Positions 6,928-12,808 of a DNA stretch of 14,030 nt are shown in pieces (position 1 is the stretch's first letter; the number at the start of each line of letters is the position of its first letter). The notes under the pieces were generated by a model. That model saw only the letters and a program-made list of their open reading frames with translations. It had not been told where the DNA came from and searched no databases. The DNA comes from Acetobacteraceae bacterium (lineage in GTDB: Bacteria > Pseudomonadota > Alphaproteobacteria > Acetobacterales > Acetobacteraceae): the NCBI GenBank assembly GCA_947478535.1, contig CANJXD010000098.1, positions 1-14,030 on the forward strand, read 5' to 3'. The position numbers and the translations under genes are program-made.

Positions 6928-7650
6928 TCAGTACATGTGCTGACCGCCATTGATGGACAGCGTGGAGCCGGTGATGAAGTCCGCATCATCGGCGGTCAGG
7001 AAGGCGACGCCACGGGCGATGTCCTCCGCCGTGCCGAGGCGGCCGCGCGGGATGCGGGCGATGATCTTCTCCAGCACATCGGCGGGGACGGCGCGCACCA
7101 TCTCGGTATCGACATAGCCGGGGGCGACGGCGTTCACCGTGACCTGGTTGCGCGCGCCTTCCTGGGCGAGCGCCTTGGTGAAGCCGTGGATGCCGGATTT
7201 GGCGGCGGCGTAGTTCACCTGGCCGAGCTGGCCGGCCTGGCCGTTGACGGAGCCGATATTCACGATGCGGCCGAATTTGCGGGTGGACATGCCATCCCAC
7301 ACCGCCTTGCACATGTTGTAGCAACTGCCGAGATTGGTATCGATCACGTCGTCCCACATCTGGCGCGTGAGCTTGCGCATCATGGAATCCCGGGTGATGC
7401 CGGCATTGTTCACCAGGATCTCGATCGGGCCGACCTCGGCCTCGATCTTCTGCACGGCGGCGATGCACGCCTCGAAATTACCGACATCGAACTTGTAGCA
7501 GGGGATGCCGGTGCGTTCGGTGAAGGCCTGCGCGGCAGCGTCATTGCCAGCATAGCTGGCGACCACCTTCCGGCCGGCGGCCTGCAAGGCCTCGCTGATC
7601 GCGGCGCCGATTCCACGCTGCCCACCCGTCACCAATGCAACCCGTGCCAT
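6928..7650 (-). CDS. phaB: Acetoacetyl-CoA reductase (NADPH), polyhydroxybutyrate pathway
   Basis: A 240-residue short-chain dehydrogenase that reduces acetoacetyl-CoA to (R)-3-hydroxybutyryl-CoA, the monomer for polyhydroxybutyrate. It has the cofactor motif TGGQRGIG (8-15), NNAG (81-84), and the catalytic S134, Y147 and K151. PhaB-specific features are present: D88 in NNAGITRDSM, and GQLGQVNY, in which Q141 and Q144 match the substrate-binding glutamines of the Cupriavidus enzyme. The C-terminus GGQHMY is the PhaB signature that separates it from FabG. GGGAG is 5-9 bases before ATG 7650. phaA and phaC are not adjacent. The leader region holds a perfect FNR-type box 144-157 bases upstream of the start codon, which may add oxygen control. 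Confidence 0.95.
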   Translation of the reverse strand: MARVALVTGGQRGIGAAISEALQAAGRKVVASYAGNDAAAQAFTERTGIPCYKFDVGNFEACIAAVQKIEAEVGPIEILVNNAGITRDSMMRKLTRQMWDDVIDTNLGSCYNMCKAVWDGMSTRKFGRIVNIGSVNGQAGQLGQVNYAAAKSGIHGFTKALAQEGARNQVTVNAVAPGYVDTEMVRAVPADVLEKIIARIPRGRLGTAEDIARGVAFLTADDADFITGSTLSINGGQHMY

Positions 7651-7793
7651 GCCGGCTCTCCCGCCTCATTTTGATACGACGCCGCGCGCCGCTGCTTCCC
7701 TGATGCACCCGCCCTTCGGACGGGGACGTCCCATCCTCGCCCGGACCGGGTTCCAGGGCAAACATCCTGTGCCGGAAGACCTGTCCGGGATGC

Positions 7794-7807
7794 TTGATTC
7801 ACATCAA
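7794..7807. promoter_or_regulatory. Perfect FNR/FixK/ANR-type box
   Basis: TTGATTCACATCAA is an exact match to the palindromic consensus TTGAT-N4-ATCAA bound by CRP/FNR-family oxygen regulators. It is the only such site I found in the window. It sits in the 316-base gap between phaB (minus) and the Bug receptor gene (3' end), and is placed ideally for a plus-strand promoter (see the next entry). It could also act on phaB in the other direction, where I see only weak -10 candidates (7761-7769). Confidence 0.8.
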
Positions 7808-7842
7808 GGATTCTGGACGCGCCCCGCCCTATGTTCGGATCG
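7794..7842 (+). promoter_or_regulatory. Class II FNR-dependent promoter (predicted)
   Basis: The FNR box is centred at 7800.5. TATGTT (7830-7835) is a good -10 hexamer. A start at 7842 places the box centre at -41.5 and the -10 at -12 to -7, the exact architecture of class II FNR-activated promoters. No separate -35 is visible, which is expected because FNR half-site binding replaces it. Confidence 0.65.
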
Positions 7843-7928
7843 TCCTGAGGCGCCAAGCGCCGCACGGACGTTCCTGGACGTTTCCTCCCTCAACTCGACC
7901 CCGGCGGTTTCCGCCGGGGTTTATTTTT
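7842..7928 (+). ncRNA. Candidate FNR-activated small regulatory RNA, about 87 nt
   Basis: No plus-strand gene is present, yet a well-placed promoter and a strong terminator bracket about 87 bases. From the 5' end, CGTCC (7841-7845) pairs with GGACG (7866-7870) around an inner stem GGCGC/GCGCC (7849-7853 with 7857-7861), giving one 5' hairpin. Then comes an unpaired stretch with GGACGTT repeated (7866-7872, 7876-7882) and UUUCCUCCCU (7881-7890), complementary to Shine-Dalgarno sequences. The 3' end is a 10-bp terminator hairpin with a U-run. This is the standard layout of a trans-acting sRNA. CCUCCC-type anti-SD motifs occur in alphaproteobacterial sRNAs such as the cuckoo/CcsR RNAs, but I cannot assign it to that family. 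It is conceptually like FNR-driven FnrS. Confidence 0.6.
7898..7928 (+). terminator. Rho-independent terminator, plus strand
   Basis: ACCCCGGCGG (7898-7907) and CCGCCGGGGT (7911-7920) form a perfect 10-bp stem with a TTT loop, followed by TTTATTTTT (7920-7928). The T-run is only on the plus-strand side. On the minus strand no U-run follows the stem, so it does not serve phaB or the Bug gene efficiently. It therefore ends a plus-strand transcript, for which the small RNA is the only candidate. Confidence 0.85.
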
Positions 7929-7966
7929 GGGGCATGGCCCGCCTGTCCGCGTCGCGCCTGCCCGCG

Positions 7967-8935
7967 CTACTCCATCGTGGCACCGCTGGCGCGTACCACA
8001 TCGGCCCAGGCGGCGACCTCGGCGCGGACGAAGGCCTGGGCGTCATCCAGGAAGACGCGGCCGGGCTGCGTCGCGGTATCGGCGAAGCGGCGCTGCACAT
8101 TCGGCGCGGCCTGGGCGGCCTTCACGGCTTCCGCCAGCCTTTCGAGGATCGGCCGCGGGGTGCGGGCGGGGGCGCAGAGGCCGGCCCAGCCATCGGCGTT
8201 CAACTGCGGCATGCCGAGTTCGGCGAAGGTCGGCACATCCGGGAAATCCGGGATGCGGGCGGGGGAGGAGAAGGCGAGCGCCCGCACCGCATTGGCGCGC
8301 ATATTGGCGCTGGCCGCCGTCAGGCTGTCGATCATGCTGGGAACCACGCCGGCAATCGTATCCGTCGCTGCCTGGGCGCCGCCGCGATAGGGGACATGCG
8401 TCAACTGGATGCCGGTGGCGCTCGCCATCCGCAGCGCCAGCAGATGCGGCAGGGAGCCGACGCCGGAGGTCGCGAGCTCGATCCCTTGCGGGCGGCGCTT
8501 CGCCTCCGCCACATATTCCGCGAAGGTCTGGGCCGGGAAGCGCGGGTTGACTGCCAGCAGGTAGGGCGTGCCGAGCAGGGTCGCGATATGGGCGAAATCC
8601 CGGTCCGCGTCCCACTGGATGCGTTCCCGGTACAGGGTATTGCCGATCGCCATGCCGGAAATGGTGGAGAGCAGCAGCGTATAGCCATCCGGCGCTGCCT
8701 GGGAGACGAGACCAGTGCCGAGCGTGGCGCCGGCACCAGCGCGGTTTTCCACCACGATCGTCTGGCCGAGGAAGCGCCCCATCTCATCGGCCATCAGCCG
8801 GCCGATGATATCCGTGGTGCCGCCGGTGCCAAAGGGAATGACCAGGCGGATCGGGCGGGCGGGCCAGGGTGCCTGAGCGAGGGCGGGGGTGGCGAGGCTG
8901 GCCCCGGCGGCGGCGAGGAGATGGCGGCGAAGCAT
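7967..8935 (-). CDS. Bug/TctC-family periplasmic solute-binding receptor
   Basis: A 322-residue exported protein of the tripartite tricarboxylate transporter receptor (Bug) family, which binds carboxylates or similar ligands in the periplasm. The signal peptide is MLRRHLLAAAGASL...ALAQA (1-22); RRHLL is Tat-like. The mature part opens with WPARPIRLVIPFGTGGTTDIIGR, the Bug signature, then VVENRAGAGATLGT and GYTLLLSTIS; HVPYRGGAQAATD and ELGMPQLNADGWAGLCAPARTP match the ligand-binding lobes. ATG 8935 is chosen because AGGGAA is 8 bases upstream and it starts at the signal peptide; ATG 8953 with GGAAG upstream is an alternative. No TctA/TctB membrane genes are in the window, so it is an orphan receptor, common in Acetobacteraceae and Burkholderiales. 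Confidence 0.93.
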   Translation of the reverse strand: MLRRHLLAAAGASLATPALAQAPWPARPIRLVIPFGTGGTTDIIGRLMADEMGRFLGQTIVVENRAGAGATLGTGLVSQAAPDGYTLLLSTISGMAIGNTLYRERIQWDADRDFAHIATLLGTPYLLAVNPRFPAQTFAEYVAEAKRRPQGIELATSGVGSLPHLLALRMASATGIQLTHVPYRGGAQAATDTIAGVVPSMIDSLTAASANMRANAVRALAFSSPARIPDFPDVPTFAELGMPQLNADGWAGLCAPARTPRPILERLAEAVKAAQAAPNVQRRFADTATQPGRVFLDDAQAFVRAEVAAWADVVRASGATME

Positions 8936-9058
8936 CGGGATGTTCCCTGTCATGGCAATGACTTCCGCGTAACCGCGGCGGAGAGCCGGCGTCCAGTGAT
9001 TCCTACCGCGGGGCAGCAATCGAAAGTTGAAAATCGAGCCAGGCGATTTCAGCTTCAC

Positions 9059-9079
9059 ATTGGCGTGATGGAAGCCAAT
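9059..9079. repeat. Inverted repeat, possible operator, upstream of the Bug gene and the 62-residue gene
   Basis: ATTGGC (9059-9064) and GCCAAT (9074-9079) are perfect complements separated by 9 bases. It lies in the divergent gap between the Bug receptor and a small plus-strand gene. TTCACA (9054-9059) and AATATA (9077-9082), 17 bases apart, could be a plus-strand promoter overlapping it. A regulator site is possible; no family is assigned. The rest of 8936-9149 shows nothing else that I can support. Confidence 0.35.
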
Positions 9080-9149
9080 ATACCATTCTCATCTCGGCTC
9101 TTGTTCTCCGCTTCCGGTGTGTCGAGCCCGGCTTTCAGGGATCGTTTCC

Positions 9150-9338
9150 ATGTCCTGCGTGAACAGCCCGACCACCGATGCCCCTGCAGATGCGATCGAT
9201 CGCGACGCGATCCTGTTGATGCTGGCCTATGTCGAGGCGGAATGCCGCAGGCTGGGGGCGGAGGCGGCGGCGCGCCACGCGGCGCTGGCCGCGCTGCTGT
9301 TGCCGGGGGCCGCGCCGGCCGGCGAGCGGCTTCACTGA
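9150..9338 (+). CDS. Small protein of unknown function, 62 residues
   Basis: I do not recognise this protein. ATG 9150 follows AGGG (9137-9140) at 9 bases; GTG 9117 in the same frame is less likely. The product has a short polar N-terminus (MSCVNSPTTDAPADAIDRDA), then one continuous predicted helix rich in Ala/Leu/Glu/Arg (ILLMLAYVEAECRRLGAEAA and onward to about residue 50), and a Pro/Gly tail. It is amphipathic rather than a membrane segment, and no signal peptide is evident. Small helical proteins of this kind are frequent in Acetobacteraceae, without known function. It is convergent with metW, 27 bases away. Being short and GC-rich, it could be spurious; the Shine-Dalgarno and codon use argue for it. 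Confidence 0.55.
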   Translation: MSCVNSPTTDAPADAIDRDAILLMLAYVEAECRRLGAEAAARHAALAALLLPGAAPAGERLH

Positions 9339-9365
9339 CCCGATAGGGCTGTAGCGGCGGCGCCT

Positions 9366-10004
9366 TCAGCCCCGTCGCAGCAGGAACAGCGCCTGTTCGC
9401 CGAACAGATTCGCCAGCCACGGGCTCCGCTTCCAGGGGGAACGCAGGCCCTTGTCATCCACCGCCAGCCACTGCTCCACCACGTAGCCTTCCATGGCGCA
9501 GAGCGCGAAGAAGTCCCGGATCGTGCAGGGGTGGATGTTCGGCGTGTCGTACCAGGGGCGGCTCCAGGTCTCGTTATCCGGCATCCGGCCGTCCAGCAGC
9601 AGCTTCATCCGCAACTGCCAATGGCCGAAATTCGGGAAGGAGACGATGGCCCGCGCGCCGATCCGCAGCATCTGGCGCAGCACTTCCCGCGGCTTTTCCA
9701 CCGCCTGCAAGGTACGCGACAGCACGACGTAGTCGAAGGCGCCATCGGGGTAGAAGGCGAGGTCGTTATCCGCATCGCCATGGATCACCGGCAGCCCCGC
9801 CGCCACGGCTTCCGTGGCCTCCGCCATGTCGATTTCGATCCCCCGCGCATCGGCGCCCTTGCTGCGCGTCAGGTGGTCGATCAGCAGGCCATCGCCGCAG
9901 CCGATATCCAGCACACGGGTGCCTGGGGCGATCATCTCCGCGATCAGGCGAAGGTCTAGCCGCATGTTCTTGGCGACGAAGCGCACCTCGGCCGCGTCGG
10001 GCAC
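9366..10004 (-). CDS. metW: Methionine biosynthesis protein MetW (SAM-dependent methyltransferase fold)
   Basis: A 212-residue protein (199 if started at ATG 9965). MRLDLRLIAEMI, then motif I VLDIGCGDG (31-39), DNDLAFYPDGAFDYVVLSRT, VSFPNFGHWQLRMKLLLDGR and the WYDTPNIHPCTIRDF region are diagnostic of MetW, which works with MetX in homoserine acylation. GTG 10004 is favoured because AAGGGA lies 9 bases upstream, whereas nothing suitable precedes ATG 9965; both remain open. MetX is normally directly upstream and often overlapping. Here a dioxygenase, an intact receptor and a broken receptor gene separate the two, though all are on the same strand. The stop is convergent with the 62-residue gene. 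Confidence 0.93.
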   Translation of the reverse strand: MPDAAEVRFVAKNMRLDLRLIAEMIAPGTRVLDIGCGDGLLIDHLTRSKGADARGIEIDMAEATEAVAAGLPVIHGDADNDLAFYPDGAFDYVVLSRTLQAVEKPREVLRQMLRIGARAIVSFPNFGHWQLRMKLLLDGRMPDNETWSRPWYDTPNIHPCTIRDFFALCAMEGYVVEQWLAVDDKGLRSPWKRSPWLANLFGEQALFLLRRG

Positions 10005-10026
10005 CGGCGGGAATCCCTTGTATGAT

Positions 10027-10052
10027 CTGGCGGGTCTAGCTTTCCCCGCCAG
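10027..10052 (-). repeat. Intercistronic stem-loop upstream of metW
   Basis: CTGGCGGG (10027-10034) and CCCGCCAG (10045-10052) form a perfect 8-bp stem around a 10-base loop, between the dioxygenase stop and the metW start. On the transcribed (minus) strand no U-run follows, so it is not a normal intrinsic terminator. It may limit read-through or shape mRNA stability, uncoupling metW from upstream genes. Confidence 0.4.
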
Positions 10053-10069
10053 GTGCGTCCAGCAGCGGG

Positions 10070-11026
10070 CTAGGCGGTTGCTTCCTGCCAGGATTTCCGC
10101 TGCGCCATGAAGTTCCGATAGACCTGTTCCCCGGCCACGATCGGCGCGAAATCCGGGCCGGAGGCTTCCTCCCCCACCAGCGACATCGGGTCGATGCGGG
10201 TGTGGTAGGAGGGGTGGACGAACAGCGGGATGGAATAGCGTTCCCGGCCGGAACTGTTGAACACCTTGTGCAGCGCCGCCCGGTAGCGACCATTGGTCCA
10301 GCGCTTCAGCAGCTTGCCCACGTTGATGACCATCGCTTCCCGGTTCGGCACCACCGGCAGCCATTCGCCGGACGGGCCGAGCACGGAAAGCCCGCCATTC
10401 ATGTCCTGCACCAGCAGCGTGACCAGCCCCTGATCCTCATGCGGGCGGACGCCGATATCCGTCACCTCCGCCACCTTTTCCGCCGGTGGGTAGTGGATGA
10501 CGCGCATGTTCGAATAGCTCGCGCGCGACGCCTCGGCGAAGAAATCCTCCGCCACGCCGAGATGCATCGCTGTGGCCGAGAGCACCTGCTGGGACAGCGT
10601 GTACATGGCGGCGTAGCAGGCTTCCAGCCGTTCCCGGAAGCCGGGCATATCGGGCCAGGGCGTCTCCGCATAGAGCGGCAGCTTCAGCAGTTCGGGGTCC
10701 GTCGTGCGGTAGATGTGGCCGACGCTGTAGGCCTCCTGCCCGTTCGGCTTCTTCGTGGCCTCCGCGATGCCGTCGAAGAGCGGGATGAAGCCGCGATTGT
10801 TCCGGCGGTCCACCACCGTGCGCTTGAACTCCTCCGGCCGGTCGAAGAAGGCCTCCGCCGCCGCGAAGGCGCCGTTCAGCACTTCCTGCGGCACCCCGTG
10901 GCCGACCAGCTGGATGAAGCCGTAGCGTTCGAAGGCGGCGCCGATGGTGGCCGCCACGTGATGCCGGTCCGCGGCATCGCCTTCGAGGAAGGCGTGGAAA
11001 TCGAGGGTGGGGATCGCGTCGGTCAT
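10070..11026 (-). CDS. 2-oxoglutarate/Fe(II)-dependent dioxygenase, isopenicillin N synthase family
   Basis: A 318-residue cytosolic enzyme of the isopenicillin-N-synthase-like non-haem iron superfamily. The N-terminal DIOX_N part runs from IPTLDFHAFL (5-14) with GFIQLVGHGVP (36-46). The iron ligands are H196 and D198 (RPHEDQGLVTLLVQD) and H253 (YRAALHKVF). R263-x-S265 in RERYSIPLFVHP binds 2-oxoglutarate. GGLSVLGPSGEWLPVVPN and WTNGRYRA are further family landmarks. ATG 11026 is preceded by GAGGAG at about 9 bases. Such enzymes hydroxylate or desaturate small molecules, and despite the name very few make penicillin. It starts 13 bases after the NMT1-like receptor stop and is surely cotranscribed with it, suggesting the receptor imports a substrate the enzyme acts on (inference). 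Confidence 0.92.
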   Translation of the reverse strand: MTDAIPTLDFHAFLEGDAADRHHVAATIGAAFERYGFIQLVGHGVPQEVLNGAFAAAEAFFDRPEEFKRTVVDRRNNRGFIPLFDGIAEATKKPNGQEAYSVGHIYRTTDPELLKLPLYAETPWPDMPGFRERLEACYAAMYTLSQQVLSATAMHLGVAEDFFAEASRASYSNMRVIHYPPAEKVAEVTDIGVRPHEDQGLVTLLVQDMNGGLSVLGPSGEWLPVVPNREAMVINVGKLLKRWTNGRYRAALHKVFNSSGRERYSIPLFVHPSYHTRIDPMSLVGEEASGPDFAPIVAGEQVYRNFMAQRKSWQEATA

Positions 11027-11039
11027 GGCGAATGGCTCC

Positions 11040-12089
11040 TCACGAAATACCGATATCGAGCATCCGCTGCGCGCGCGGCGGCAGATAGGCTTCGGTGTAG
11101 ACATCCGCCGGCGTCAGCCGCTGCGGCAGGCCGAAGGCTTCCTCCACCGCGCGGATGCTGCGCTGGAGCCGCACCGGGTCCACATCCGAAAAACCGTTCT
11201 GGCGGACGTGGTCCGTGATCAGGTGCTGTTCGGTGTTGAAGCGGTAGCGTTCCAGCTCGATCGCCACATCCGTCAGCGGTTCCACCTGCTTGAGCACGGC
11301 GATGCTTTCCTCCGCATGGTGCCAGGCATAGGCGAGGCTGCGGAACAGCGCCTTCAAGGCCCCGCGCACCACGCCCGGATTGCGCTGGGCGTAGTCCTTC
11401 GTCGTGAGGAAGCAGGTGGAGAACAGGTCCAGCCCGTGGTCGCGGTAGAACATGATGCGCTGCTGGTCGAAGCCGAAGCCGATGGATTTCAGCGACAGCG
11501 CGGTGGAGGTGACGATGCCGGTGATGCCATCGACCCGGCGCTGCACCAGCATCGGCTCCCGCAGCTCGGCCCGCACCGTCTGCCACGAAACCTTCGCCGC
11601 ATCGAAGCCGGCGCGGGTGGCGAAGATGGGGAACAGCTGGCGGCCGGCATCCTCCGCCGGGGCGGCGAGGGTCTTGCCCTCCAGATCCTTCGGCGTGCGG
11701 ATATCGCCATCGGCCCGGACGGTGACGCACATGCCGTTGCGGTCGGCGGCGATGGCGACGACGATCAGCCCGGCATTCGGGTTTTCCGCCATGAATTTCA
11801 GGGTCGGGTTGATATCGGCCTGGCCCATCTCGAAGGTCCCGGCGGCGATATCGACGGGCACGCGGCCGGACCCGAAGCCGCGGCTGATCGAGACATCGAT
11901 CCCCTCGGCGCGGAAGAAGCCGCGTTCCCGGCCGAGCAGGGCGTAGGAGTTCGGCCCCTGCAACGCCCAGTCCAGGGTGAATTTCAGCCGGGACAGCGCG
12001 CCCTGCCCGCGGGCGAGGCCCGGGGCGGCGAGGGGGGAGGCGAGCAGCGCGGCGCCGGCCAGCAGATGGCGGCGGGTGGCGAGGGGCAT
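11040..12089 (-). CDS. ABC transporter periplasmic substrate-binding protein, NMT1/THI5-like
   Basis: A 349-residue exported protein. Residues 1-27 are a signal peptide with TRRHLLAG (5-12), a Tat-like pattern, ending near GLARG. The mature part has FTLDWALQGPNSYALLGRER, then GFFRAEGIDVSISRGFGSGR, then VDIAAGTFEMGQADIN, the layout of NMT1/THI5-like receptors (ThiY, SsuA and relatives) for pyrimidine, sulfonate or nitrate-type ligands. RTPKDLEGKTLAAP is the second conserved block. The ligand cannot be read from sequence. No permease or ATPase gene is in the window. It is followed after 13 bases by the dioxygenase gene. A decayed paralogue lies upstream on the same strand. A promoter candidate sits at 12119-12146. 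Confidence 0.9.
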   Translation of the reverse strand: MPLATRRHLLAGAALLASPLAAPGLARGQGALSRLKFTLDWALQGPNSYALLGRERGFFRAEGIDVSISRGFGSGRVPVDIAAGTFEMGQADINPTLKFMAENPNAGLIVVAIAADRNGMCVTVRADGDIRTPKDLEGKTLAAPAEDAGRQLFPIFATRAGFDAAKVSWQTVRAELREPMLVQRRVDGITGIVTSTALSLKSIGFGFDQQRIMFYRDHGLDLFSTCFLTTKDYAQRNPGVVRGALKALFRSLAYAWHHAEESIAVLKQVEPLTDVAIELERYRFNTEQHLITDHVRQNGFSDVDPVRLQRSIRAVEEAFGLPQRLTPADVYTEAYLPPRAQRMLDIGIS

Positions 12090-12118
12090 GGCGCGGTTTC
12101 CACCGATGGACAGCTTGC

Positions 12119-12146
12119 ATCCTAGACCGATGCGCGGCGCTGTCAG
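12119..12146 (-). promoter_or_regulatory. Possible sigma-70-type promoter for the NMT1-like receptor and dioxygenase genes
   Basis: Read on the minus strand, CTGACA (12146-12141) and TAGGAT (12124-12119) stand 16 bases apart, close to the sigma-70 consensus. A start near 12112 would leave a leader of about 23 bases before ATG 12089. If real, the receptor-dioxygenase pair need not depend on the metX promoter. Confidence 0.4.
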
Positions 12147-12203
12147 CCGGAATATTCGGGACGCCCGTCATCACGGGCGCCGCTTCTGCCCAAGGCGCGG
12201 CCT

Positions 12204-12226
12204 GCCTGCCCGCGAGAGGGGCAGGC
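12204..12226. repeat. GC-rich hairpin after the receptor pseudogene
   Basis: GCCTGCCC (12204-12211) and GGGCAGGC (12219-12226) pair perfectly around GCGAGAG. An alternative register, GGCCTGCC (12199-12206) with GGCAGGCC (12220-12227), is also perfect. It sits just beyond the pseudogene stop on the minus strand. There is no T-run on either strand, so termination would need Rho or be partial. Confidence 0.4.
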
Positions 12227-12239
12227 CGGCCGCGAGCGC

Positions 12240-12752
12240 TCAGACGGTGCCGACGAGGCGGCGTTCGGCCAGCGGCGGCAGGAAGGCGTCGGTATAGACA
12301 TCCTCCGGCTTCAGCTTCGGCGCCATGCCGAAGGCCGATTCCACCGCCGTCAGCGCCACCTGCAACCGCGCCGGATCAACGGCGGAAATCCCGTTCGCCG
12401 TGACATGGTCGGAGACCACCTGTTCGCTGAAGGACACCATCTGCCGTTCCGTCTCGATCCCCACATCGGTCAGCGGTTCGACGGATTTCAGCGCGGCGAA
12501 AGGATGCGCTGCGCTGGCCAATCCATGCCCAGCGCCTTGAGCGAAAGCCCCGTGCTGGTGGCAGCCCCCGTGATGCCATCGACGCGGCGCTGCACGAGCA
12601 TCGGTTCGCGCAATTCCGGCCGCGCGGGCAAAAGCCGGAAAAATCTGGCGGCCCGCATTACTGTCCGGCGCCGCGAGGGTTTTGCCTTCGAGGTCCTTCG
12701 GCGTTCGGATCGGGCCATCGGCGCGGACGGTGGCGCAGAGCGGCTGTCCAGG
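12240..12752 (-). pseudogene. Decayed NMT1/THI5-like receptor gene, paralogue of the intact copy at 11040-12089
   Basis: Three blocks match the intact receptor in order. Block A (about 12740-12620) reads LCATVRADGPIRTPKDLEGK and continues TLAAP...GRQIFPAFARAAG. Block B, in another frame (about 12620-12505), reads ELREPMLVQRRVDGITG and then TSTGLSLKALG. Block C, back in the first frame (about 12510-12240), reads LKSVEPLTDVGIETER and on through DPARLQVALTAVESAFG to the stop. The first roughly 130 residues, including the signal peptide, are gone; an in-frame stop is at 12758-12756. About 13 residues are lost between A and B and about 55 between B and C. Block C alone is open with a TTG start (12521) but would lack most of the fold. 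Protein similarity to the intact copy is only moderate, so the duplication or acquisition was old. It lies 57 bases after metX. Confidence 0.88.
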
Positions 12753-12808
12753 CGACTACCGCTTTTTGGCGCCTGATGGGTATCGGGCATTTCCGCTTCC
12801 CGACGCAC

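Noticed and set aside
7898..7920. Terminator belonging to the Bug gene or phaB
   Set aside because: The T-run is only on the plus strand, whereas both neighbouring genes are on the minus strand.
7649..9346. A 565-codon plus-strand open frame across the sRNA region and the Bug gene
   Set aside because: It is antisense to the clear Bug receptor and has low-complexity Gly/Arg/His composition; it also crosses the intrinsic terminator.
12199..12227. Intrinsic terminator after the pseudogene
   Set aside because: The stem is strong but no T-run follows on either strand, so it is listed only as a hairpin.
12240..12521. A 93-codon frame as a functional small gene
   Set aside because: It starts with TTG without a Shine-Dalgarno and is the C-terminal remnant of a receptor; it is treated as part of the pseudogene.
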